Shown in pieces: positions 55,830 to 64,000 of a DNA stretch of 64,000 nt. The notes beneath the pieces are model-generated. The model did not search any database and was not told the DNA's origin. It worked only from the letters and a program-made list of their open reading frames with translations. Source of the DNA: Euphorbia lathyris (Eukaryota > Streptophyta > Magnoliopsida > Malpighiales > Euphorbiaceae); assembly GCF_963576675.1 (NCBI RefSeq), contig NC_088910.1, forward strand, positions 108,094,807-108,158,806, in the 5' to 3' direction. The position numbers were made by a program, and so were the translations under genes. Each line of letters opens with the position of its first letter. Within the stretch, counting starts at the first letter, position 1.

Positions 55830-56894
55830 ATATAAAATTTATCCAATTTTATCCAATTGTTTAAAATGAAAATGAGAGTAATTAATAGTATAATACATGA
55901 AAACTCAATAATTAAAAACTTATTGAATTTATAAGCTCAAGTTTAGAATATGTGTCACATATAACAATAAAAGCCATTTTTAAAGAAAGTTGGGCTCTGT
56001 TCTTTATCGTTGGAAAAACTGAACTGAACTGAACTGAACTGAACTGAACTGAATTGAACTGAACTGAATGCTACTGAATACGGAATTGAACTGAACTTAA
56101 CTTAACTGAATGCTACTGAACTTAACTGAATGCTACCGAACTTAACCGAACTTAACAATAATAATGATATTAGACTTTAAAATAATTTTAATGATAATAT
56201 TGGATATTAATAAACCTATAATAATAATAATAATAACAATAATAATGGTTCTAATAAATTTAATAATATCAATAATAAATAAATATATTATTAAAGATAA
56301 AACTAAATTGAATATCAAATAAAAGCTCGGCTTGATAAAATCTTGGCTCGATAAAAGCCTATGAAATTAAATAAAAATGAGTCTAATTTAAATTAAAAAT
56401 ACAAATTACATACAAACACAAATTTACATATAATTTAAAGCCTGTGAAATTAAATACAAATTTTCATATGAATACAAACTCTTAACTTTTTATTCTAATT
56501 AAGGGTTAAAGTGCAAAAATACCCGTAACATTTTGGGTCAGGAGTAATTTTACCCCTAACGTCTAAAATGGTGCAATTTTATCCCTAATCCCTAACATTG
56601 ATAAATTCAGTAAATTTGAGAAATAATTTATAATATGGATGCAATTTCTAATTTTTAAATATGAATGCATACTTTAGTTTTAATTTTTTTATTAAACGAT
56701 ATGTACTTTAATAACTATCATTTCTTGACTTTTATCTAATTTATAAATAATAATAAACTATAAATAATGATAAATTATAGATAAATAATAATAATAATAA
56801 TAATAAATTATATATAAATAATTATAATATAATAAATAATGATAAATTATTGAATGCTGAAACTGAATGCTGAACTGAACTGATTGTTACTGAA
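55830..56894. other. AT-rich spacer with (GAACT)n and repeat fragments
   Basis: This contains a CTGAACTGAA array at about 56017-56072 that decays into CTGAATGCTACTGAA words to about 56155, a low-copy-repeat fragment (GTGCAAAAATACCCGTAACA-like words, 56510-56615), and ATA-rich runs near 56783-56815. A further CTGAATGCTGAACTGAACTG stretch lies at 56861-56880, directly against the LINE 3' end. No gene. Confidence 0.6.
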
Positions 56895-59040
56895 ATTTTT
56901 TTTTGACAACCAATGAAACATATATTAAGAATCAAGAAGAAGCATATTACAAATAAAAGCAGGGGTATAGAAAACCACTCACTCCGATGTAAAGGTAAAA
57001 TACTACTTCTAGCTAACAAATGAGCAACAGAGTTTGTAGAACGATAGACAAATCGAATAGAGCAATTAAAAAGCTCGTTCAATGAAAAATGACAATCATT
57101 GGCTAAGACGTTAAAAGGAGATGAAACCTCTAACGGGCGGGCCATAGACTGTACCACGATCAAAGAATCTGATTCAATGATTACATCCTTCCATCCGCGT
57201 TCTTTGATCCAACTGAGAGCTTCACGGACCGATAGCGCTTCAATGAACGATGCATCTTGATAATTCTGCAAGATACCATTTTTAGCCGCAACAAACCGGC
57301 CCAACTCATTCCGAACGATACACCCAAACCCAGCCACATTATCGTTCGCAAATGACGCACCATCCACATTTAGTTTTAGAAAGCCTGTTGGAGGACGCTA
57401 CCACACTGTCAGGCTTGGCACAGCCGGACAGCCTGAAGGAGAAACCGATGCCTGCGCTTTCTTGCATGCCTGAAGAAAGGATCCGGCCGAATGGTACAGG
57501 ATCGAGGCGTGTGAATCCTTCCGATTCCACACAATGTCGTTTTTATAACACCAAATAATCCACCATAAAACCGCTGCAAGCTCAACAAGCTCCACCGTTT
57601 TAGAAAAGATCCAGCCCCAATAATAAAAAATGTTATGAAATTGGGTTCCCACATCCCCAATAGGCGAGAGAGTCCAAATAGCTCGAGCCATAGTACATTT
57701 GAGAAAAATATGATAAGAATCTTCCACCGCCCCATGACAGAGCTCACATAAATCTGAGATAGGAACCCTCCGGGCTTTCAGCGCGACTTTAGAAGGGAAA
57801 CAGCTAGCAAGAACCCGCCAAAGAAGGTTCTTAACTTTAGGGGGCACTTTAAGATTCCAAACTTTATTCCAAACTGGAGAATCACTGGACCAATTTGTTC
57901 CAAATCCAGCCATAAGCTTTCGGTACCCACTTTTAACTGTATAGTTGCCCCGTCGGTCATCCTTCCAGTACCACCCATCATGATCAATCCGATTAGATAA
58001 GGGGATACGGAGAATAAGTTCTGCATCCCGAGGGACAAAAATGCCCGAAGCTAACCCAACATCCCATGACCGCCGACCCTCCTCCATAAGATCAGCCGCC
58101 ACTTCCACCCCTAAACCATCCAATTTTTCACTTTCAATATATGGAAAATGATCGTCAGTGAGCCACGGGTCATCCCAAATCCGGACCTCACCACCCGCCC
58201 CTACAAACCTGCGAATACCTGACTTTATCAACTCTTGAGCACCCATAATACTACGCCAGATAAAGCTAGGTCCATCAGATAACGATGCATCAAGAAAAGA
58301 GCTATTCGGATAATAAAGGGCTTTAAAAACTCGTGCCACAAGAGACTCAGGATTTGAGCTAAGTCGCCAACCTTGTTTAGCCAATAAAGCTAAGTTGAAA
58401 TTATGCAACTTTCTGAACCCCATTCCACCAATTTTTTTAGGGCAGCACAACTTATCCCACGATTTCCAGTGTAAACTACCTTTACCTGAATTATCCGATC
58501 CCCACCAAAAAGAATTCATCAACTTCTCAAGATCATCACAGATATTCATAGGAAATAGGAAGAGACTCATAGCATAAGTAGGAAGCACCTGCACAACAGA
58601 TTTGATCATAATCTCATTTCCTGCTCTTGATAGAAACCTGGCTTTCCAACTCTTTAATCTAGACCGCACCATGTCCTCAGCAAAGCCAAAAACCTGTGAC
58701 CTATTCCTTCTTACCACCGAAGGTAGACCCAGATACTTATCCGGGAGGGCTACAGTGGAAACGCCCAAGATATTACTAGTTTCTGCACACCCACCATCTG
58801 GGCAGTTTCGACTGAAAGATATAGAGGATTTTGATAAATTTATTTTCTGTCCAGAAGCACACTCATAGTCATTTAGAGCTTGTTTAATTGCTGAAGCTTC
58901 TGCTCGATTGGCTCCAAAGAATAAATAACTATCATCAGCGAAGAACAGATGAGAGATTGCTGGCGCTTGGTCCGCAGCAACACAACCTTGGATCCGACCC
59001 TCTGACTCCAGCCGAGATAAGTAGAGAGAGAGACCCTCCG
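56895..59040 (-). pseudogene. LINE (non-LTR retrotransposon), 3' half, cut by a Sirevirus
   Basis: A minus-strand LINE fragment. From 59040 it encodes the later RT motifs including SHLFFADDSYLF (the FADD catalytic pair), the RT thumb, the zinc-binding zf-RVT region (PPKVKNLLWRVL...CELCH...HIFLKC), then a stop at 57398-57400 and, in the same frame, RNase H (NVDGASF, EALSVREAL, ESDS). It ends near 56896 in a short A tail (T run on the plus strand, 56896-56904). The endonuclease and first RT motifs are lost because the second Sirevirus begins exactly at 59041. The apparent first 12 residues of the ORF come from that LTR. Only one nonsense codon separates RT from RNase H, so decay is limited. Confidence 0.88.
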
Positions 59041-60364
59041 TGTTGAAACACCTTTCCACATGATTTTGATTTGACAAAATTATTTAAGTAATGATAAAAA
59101 TATTCTAACACATTAAATTTAAATGCTTTGATTTATTACACTAATGTGTTTGTTCAATGTTGAGTTTAATTGTGTATAAGACATTGAGATTAAAAAGCCC
59201 AAAGGCCCATAAAGTGGAAGTCAAGCCCAAGTCAACATATCAAGACCATTCGGCTCAAGAGTTCAAAACGAAGCCGTATCAACTAAAACGACGACTCAGC
59301 AAGAGAAGGATCGAGAAGCCTTCGTGGCAAAAGCTTCAAGAAGAAGCTACTGAGTTGGACGACAAAGCAGTCTGGACAACGGCAGGAAATGTTCAATTTC
59401 TAGACAAAGTATTTCTACTTTGGGAAAAGTTCAGAAGGCGCAGAAAGCTGTCTCGTGGACTTTTCCTTAAATGGCGAAACATTCTGCCGAAGACTGACGA
59501 AGACAGAAGATGCAAGAATTCTATTGGCCAACGACGCTGAGCACGCCCAGAGTGACAACGACAGGAAGCCGTTTCCCTCCAATGGTTATTTCGAAATTCG
59601 AAATGACCAGGTGCCTCAAGTGTCACTATATAAAGGCCATCCATTTGCTTCAATCGATGCAGAACTTCAATTGGTCAAAATGCTGACCAAATTCATACTC
59701 GAAGATTTTGTGAGAAAAGCAAAGCAAATACCTTACACCAATTTCCATATTATTGTGTAAAAGTCTAGAGTGATTTCCAATCATCTAAAGTGTCTTAGCA
59801 ATCGTTGTTTAGGACAAACACTTTATCATTTCTAGAAGAATAGAAAGGAGAGGCTGAGTACTCGGTTATAGTACTCAGCATAGATATAGGAGTGAGTAGA
59901 GGTATAGAGGAAGATACTCTTGTTATACTCAGCTTCTATTTGTAAAAGGTTTCGTGCTCTACCTTTAAAGAGCTCAGTAGAGAATTCAAAAAGCTCGGAA
60001 CGAGTTCCGGGGACTGGACGTAGGCGGAGAGGCCGAACCAGGATAAGTCTGCTGAGTAATATCTTTCTAACCCTTAAACTCCTTTAATATATATTGCTTG
60101 CTGTGAAAAACTGACTAAGTAAAGAGCTCACACTGAGTTAAGTTTACTAAGAAGCTGAGTTCAGGAATAGACTCTAAGTGGTATTTCCTGACTCAAGTAA
60201 AGAAGCAGACTTAGTCACAAGTTGACTAAGCTTGTGTCTTGAATCTACTTAGTGACGCTGTGTAATCCTTTTCATAAGAAAAGAAGTCAGCCCCAACGGA
60301 CAAAATTTTAAATAGTTCTTATACCCCCCTTGGAACTAACTTGTCACGTTATAAGGGACCAACA
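59041..60364 (+). repeat. Sirevirus copy 2, 5' LTR
   Basis: This 1324-bp LTR, TGTTGAAACACC to GGGACCAACA, is of the same family as 5900-7237 but clearly diverged in sequence. It keeps the double-TTCGAA near-palindrome (59588-59604) shortly before a TATATAAAGG TATA box (59628). ORFs at 59157-59540 and 59455-59760 are LTR translations. Confidence 0.88.
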
Positions 60365-60366
60365 AG

Positions 60367-60378
60367 TGGTATCAGAGC
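60367..60378 (+). promoter_or_regulatory. Sirevirus copy 2 primer-binding site
   Basis: TGGTATCAGAGC two bases after the LTR end, complementary to initiator tRNA-Met. Confidence 0.9.
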
Positions 60379-60426
60379 TCTAAAGCTCACTGTGCAAGGT
60401 TTAACTACCTTGAGCTGATCCCCACT

Positions 60427-62001
60427 ATGGCTGAGAACAGCACTCGGTTTCTCCCAGGAAATCTGACAACTCAGATTTTGCCTGAGGGTCTGTCCATAAC
60501 TCGGCCTCCTCTATTCTTCGGGTCTAACTATACCTTTTGGAAAAATAGAATGAAAAATTTCATTCAGGCAACAAATATGAGTGCATGGCTATCTATAGTT
60601 CAAGGCCCATTTATTCCTGTTGAAACTATTGATGGCCAAACGGTTGTCAAAGCTGAGACTAAATGGACAGAGGATGATCTCAAGAAGCTACAAAATCATG
60701 CTTCGGCTATAAACATGCTTCACTGTGCTTTAGATGCTGCAGAATACAACAAGATTTCAGGTTGTGAGTCAGCACATGAGATTTGGAAGAAGCTTGAGGT
60801 CACCTATGAAGGAACCAACAAGGTGAAGGAATCCAAGGTCAACCAGCACATGAGGTTGTACGAGCTGTTTGAAATGAATGATGATGAAGGAATCTCTGAC
60901 ATGAACGCAAGGTTCACAAACATCATCAACGAGCTCAAGAGACTTGGAAAGATCTTCACTGAGGAAGAGCAAGTCAAGAAGATTCTTAGGAGTCTTCCTA
61001 AAAGCTGGCAAGCAAAGAAAACTGTTGTTGAGGAAGCTCAAGACTTAACCACCTACAAGTATGATGAACTCATTGGCTCACTGCTGACCCATGAGATTTC
61101 AATGAAGAATTTCGAGGTGAAGGAAAAGTCTGAAGACAAGAAGCAAAAGTCTCTTATCATGAAAGCTGACTCCACTGATGGGAGCTCAACAGACGATGAA
61201 GAAATGGCTATGTTCACTAGAAAGATGAAAAGGATGTTCAAAAAGAATGACAAATATTCTAAGAAGCCTTACAAGAAGTTTGATAAGTACAAAGTTGAGT
61301 CCAGCGACAGCAAGTACAAAAAGGACAGCTCAAAGCCCATTACATGCTTTGAATGTCATCAAACTGGCCATATCAAGTCAAGTTGTCCCACGCCGAGGAA
61401 AGAAAGAAAGAACAGCAAGAAGGCAATGGTGGCAACTTGGAGCGACAGTGATGAGTCTTCATCATCAGAAGCTGATGCCACTGAGTCAGCAAAGATTTGT
61501 TTCATGGCTGACGAACTTGCTGAGCCATGTGTTTCTGAGCATGCTGACCCCTCCATTGCATCTGACGATGAGGAACACTCAACTGAGGTAATATCACTAC
61601 CCTTGCTCAGAGATGAAATGGTTAATGCCCTGAGTGACCTCTATACACTTCTCAAAAAGTGTAATAAAAAGGTTAGAGCACTCAGCAGGCGATGTGATGA
61701 GGTTGAGGAGGTCAAACTGAGTGACCTTCGATATCTTCTCCAGGACAACTCAACTTTGCATAGTAATGTAGAAATTATGCAAAAGTGTGTCTCTAAGGTC
61801 CAATCAGATTCTAAGAAACTGAGAAAGGATGTCACATCAATTCAGAACCAACTTAAGATTCTGAATAAAAGAAACATTCCTCTGAAAACTGAGTACCGAA
61901 GTACTAGTCAGCAGAGATGGAATCCTCAGCGGAATGTACAATGTGACTTCTGTGGGAAGAAAGGACACACCACAAAGGTGTGCTGGCATGCTCAGCACTA
62001 G
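60427..62001 (+). CDS. Sirevirus gag (copy 2), intact
   Basis: An uninterrupted 524-residue gag with ATG 49 bp after the PBS. The capsid-like N-terminal domain carries LFFGSNYTFWKNRMKNFIQA and the conserved KKLEVTYEGTNKVKESK stretch. A charged linker follows, then knuckle CFECHQTGHIKSSC (residues about 313-326), an acidic Ser-rich region, a heptad-like coiled-coil segment (about 390-485), and knuckle CDFCGKKGHTTKVC near the C-terminus. It ends in TAG at 61999-62001, the same codon as in copy 1. A third knuckle, CDFCGKNRHTIQVC, follows in frame at about 62047-62088, before another shared TAG at 62167-62169. It binds genomic RNA and builds the particle; expression of this truncated element is not shown. 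Confidence 0.88.
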   Translation: MAENSTRFLPGNLTTQILPEGLSITRPPLFFGSNYTFWKNRMKNFIQATNMSAWLSIVQGPFIPVETIDGQTVVKAETKWTEDDLKKLQNHASAINMLHCALDAAEYNKISGCESAHEIWKKLEVTYEGTNKVKESKVNQHMRLYELFEMNDDEGISDMNARFTNIINELKRLGKIFTEEEQVKKILRSLPKSWQAKKTVVEEAQDLTTYKYDELIGSLLTHEISMKNFEVKEKSEDKKQKSLIMKADSTDGSSTDDEEMAMFTRKMKRMFKKNDKYSKKPYKKFDKYKVESSDSKYKKDSSKPITCFECHQTGHIKSSCPTPRKERKNSKKAMVATWSDSDESSSSEADATESAKICFMADELAEPCVSEHADPSIASDDEEHSTEVISLPLLRDEMVNALSDLYTLLKKCNKKVRALSRRCDEVEEVKLSDLRYLLQDNSTLHSNVEIMQKCVSKVQSDSKKLRKDVTSIQNQLKILNKRNIPLKTEYRSTSQQRWNPQRNVQCDFCGKKGHTTKVCWHAQH

Positions 62002-62174
62002 GGTGCTGACCAGTCAGTGAGACATACTAAACGGAAGGTCAGCTGTGACTTCTGTGGAAAGAATAGACACACTATCCAAGTATGTCGTCATAAAATGAAA
62101 TATGATGCTTTACCTGTTGAACCTAACAAGCAAGGACCCAAAAAGAATTGGGTACCTAAAAGCAACTAGCTATA

Positions 62175-62331
62175 TTGCAGGTAAGCCTAAGGTGTGCTGA
62201 GAAGTCAAGGATGTGGTACATTGACATCGCATGCTCGAGGCATATGACTGGTGATGAAACTCAGTTCATCACGTTTGTGCGTAAACGAGGAGGAAGTGTA
62301 AGTTTTGGAGACAACAAGAAGGGTAAGATAG
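62175..62331 (+). pseudogene. Sirevirus copy 2 protease-pol start, truncated
   Basis: The first ~52 codons of pol ([15 protein letters not shown]) lie in the -1 frame relative to gag. In the protease motif the residue before ACSRH is I where copy 1 has S, so the active-site D-S pair is altered. The frame is cut at KKGKIV by the incoming LTR at 62332. Confidence 0.8.
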
Positions 62332-63116
62332 TGATAGGGGTAAAAAACCCCTATCTTTGGGTACGGTTTTTAGCGTTATTTAGTTAATAAGCGAGCAATT
62401 CTCGCATTTAAATGCTTTTGTGTGAGTTAGTTAGAAATTGGAAATGTTTTATTTACTTTTCGTTGTTCAGGCTCGTTTTATGATCAATTTAGGCAAATAC
62501 GGCCAAAATGGCATGCATATTATAATTTCGTTATCTTTTGAAGCTAATTGATCCGTCAAAAGTCGCACCAAACGAAGCGTTTGCTCAAAATAAGCGATTG
62601 GCGGGTCAATTTAGCCTTTGGACTAATGTTGTTTGGAGTTTATGTGCGTGTGCAGGTTAAAACATGATCAATTTCAGGCAAAAATCGTGTCTCGGGGACC
62701 CCCGGTAGTTGCTCGGCGAATTGAGCATCGGTGAGCAGCCCAGGCGCTGCTCGGTGCACAGCCCGGGCACTGCTCGGCGAGCAGCCCAGGCGCTGCTCGG
62801 CGAGCTGTCCAGGCGCTGCTCGGCGAGCTGCCCAGGCGCTGCTCGGTGAGCTGCCCAGGCACTGCCCAGGCACCGCCCAGGCACCGCCCAGGCACTGCTC
62901 CTGCTCGCCGAGCAGCTCGCCCTGCTCACCGAGCAGACCTACGGGAATTGGTCAAAAAGACCAATTCTGCCCCCACGACGCCACGATGGACCCCACGACT
63001 TCCTACCTGCATAAGGACACGAAAATAGGTCAAGAAAAGGGCCCGAGCCACGCCTATAAATAGGATTTTTCCAATGTAATTAGATATCTTTTATCTTTTG
63101 TAATTTTCTTAGCTTT
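62332..63116 (+). repeat. Athila/Tat-like LTR fragment, same family as element C
   Basis: This begins TGATAGGGGTAAAAAACC and follows the element C LTR: TGGGTACGGTTTTTAG, AATTCTCGCATTTAAATGC, GCTAATTGATCC, then a GC-rich block, a hairpin with arms GAATTGGTC and GACCAATTC (62945-62967), and a TATA box (CTATAAATAGG, about 63053). It is cut after TAGCTTT, where the partner LTR continues for several hundred bases. The GC-rich block (62707-62935) is a minisatellite of about 23-24 bp units with CTGCTCGGCGAGC cores; ORFs there are artefacts. Confidence 0.8.
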
Positions 63117-64000
63117 GATACCGGATGTGGATCTCATATTTGTACAAATATGCAGGAGCTAAAACAGACTAAGGAACTTAAGAAAGGAAGCATAAACTTG
63201 CGAGTGGGAAATGGAGCAAGAGTTGCCGCCCTCGCAATTGGAGATTATGTTTTACTTTTGCCCTCTGGGCTTGTAATAGAGTTAAGGAATTGTTTATACG
63301 TTCCTGAGATGTCTCGTAACATTATTTCTATTAGCCGTCTTGTTGACGACGATTTTCATATTTCAATAAAGAACAATAGTTGCAATTTTTATAAAGATTC
63401 GATCTTTTATTTTTCAGGAATATCACAAAATGGGATTTATGTGTTAGATGATAAAACTCCTGTTTTTGCAATTAATACCAAAAGACATAAGATAGATAAT
63501 TCAACTTACTTGCGGCATTGTCGTTTAGGCCATATAAACAAGAGACGCATGCTAAAGCTACATTCAGATGGGCTTATAGATCCAATCGATTCCGAATCAT
63601 TGGAAACATGCGAATCATGTTTAAAAGGTAAAATGACAAAGACACCCTTTAGCAATAAAGGTGAGCGTGTATCAGACACTCTAGGACTCATTCATTCAGA
63701 TGTATGCGGTCCTATGTCGGTCCAAGCAAGAGGAGGATTCAGATACTTCATAAGCTTCATAGATGACCATACTCGATATGGTTACATCTACTTGATGAGG
63801 CACAAATCAGAAGCTTTTGACAAGTTCAAATGCTTCAAGAATGAAGTGGAAAATCAATTAGGAAAGAAAATAAAGACGCTTCGATCCGATCGAGGTGGCG
63901 AATATCTTTCAGATGATTTTTTGAATTATCTAACTGAATGTGGGATATGCTCACAATGGACACCTCCCTATACACCACAACACAATGGTGTATCCGAGAG
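63117..64000 (+). pseudogene. Internal fragment of a copia gag-pol (protease to integrase), runs off window
   Basis: One open frame of 294 codons from 63117 to the window end. It starts abruptly in the protease active site (DTGCGSHIC) and continues through the integrase zinc region (HCRLGHINKRR...CESC) and the D-D-E core (HSDVCGPM; DRGGEY; the NGVSER stretch at the end). It is a close relative of the polyprotein at 32397-36310, with residue differences scattered throughout and no stop. There is no gag, LTR or start codon upstream: the fragment is joined directly to the broken LTR ending at 63116. One arginine replaces the Trp expected before HCRLGH. Confidence 0.85.

Larger units (their letters stand above)
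59041..62331 (+). mobile_element. Second Sirevirus copy, truncated at protease
   Basis: A plus-strand relative of the element at 5900-27575: 5' LTR (59041-60364), PBS, complete gag and the first ~52 codons of protease-pol. It stops at 62331 where an LTR of the element C family begins. It inserted into the LINE. The rest of the element, and the LINE 5' half, might lie beyond the window. Confidence 0.88.

Noticed and set aside
59157..59760. Two overlapping ORFs of 127 and 101 codons
   Set aside because: Both are inside the 5' LTR of the second Sirevirus.
62640..63063. Several overlapping ORFs on both strands rich in A, S, R and P
   Set aside because: They are frame translations of the GC-rich minisatellite in an LTR, with no domain and repeated units in every frame.

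Overview
This window looks like nuclear DNA of a eudicot plant. It is AT-rich and contains LTR retrotransposons of the Sirevirus, other Ty1/copia and Athila/Tat (Ty3/gypsy) types, a plant LINE, several MITEs, and one intron-less gene for a plant eight-cysteine (8CM) secreted protein. I see no bacterial operons, rRNA, tRNA genes or CRISPR arrays. The species cannot be named from the sequence.

Layout. 1-5.9 kb: AT-rich DNA, a foldback MITE with 9-bp target duplication, a decayed copia gag/protease fragment, and a decayed intron-containing gene of the plant Transposase_24 (En/Spm-associated) type. 5.9-41.5 kb: a four-element nest. The oldest is an Athila/Tat-like element (element C, minus strand): 3' LTR at 27576-29028 with its last bases at about 5893-5899, and a gag remnant at 40-41 kb. 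A full Sirevirus (5900-27575, minus, TSD TAAGT) sits inside that LTR. A second copia element (30561-39927, minus, TSD GCAAC) sits in the interior of C. A non-autonomous Athila-type element (element B, plus, 8802-18923, TSD AGTTG) sits inside the Sirevirus env-like ORF, and its left side has become a tandem array of about 1.17-kb partial-LTR units. 41.5-54 kb: AT-rich spacer with two TRIM-like elements, a Tourist-like MITE, further MITEs, a repeated AT-rich sequence, the 8CM gene at 45498-45890, and a 5'-truncated Ale/Retrofit-like copia. 54-64 kb: a 1.7-kb unit bounded by inverted GTCAC(G/A)CCCG termini, a LINE cut by a second Sirevirus, which is itself cut by an LTR related to that of C. That LTR is fused abruptly to an internal fragment of a relative of the second copia element.

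How the parts relate. The Sirevirus copies have gag, protease-integrase-RT-RNase H, and in the first copy an env-position ORF. That ORF stays in one frame across the nested insertion and has its own promoter-like upstream region. The first copy is dead by base substitution: four in-frame stops. The second copia element is dead by three one-base frameshifts. Element B and the surviving part of C have no pol and would depend on proteins supplied by relatives.

The less ordinary signals are the tandem partial-LTR array that carries host-flank sequence, a covarying hairpin and CTCG-N-CGAG motifs shared by LTR families, doubled PBS and PPT modules in B, hairpins in the copia leader, and the -1 gag/pol relationship with two stops shared by both Sirevirus copies. 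I found no defence, biosynthetic or other cellular system.
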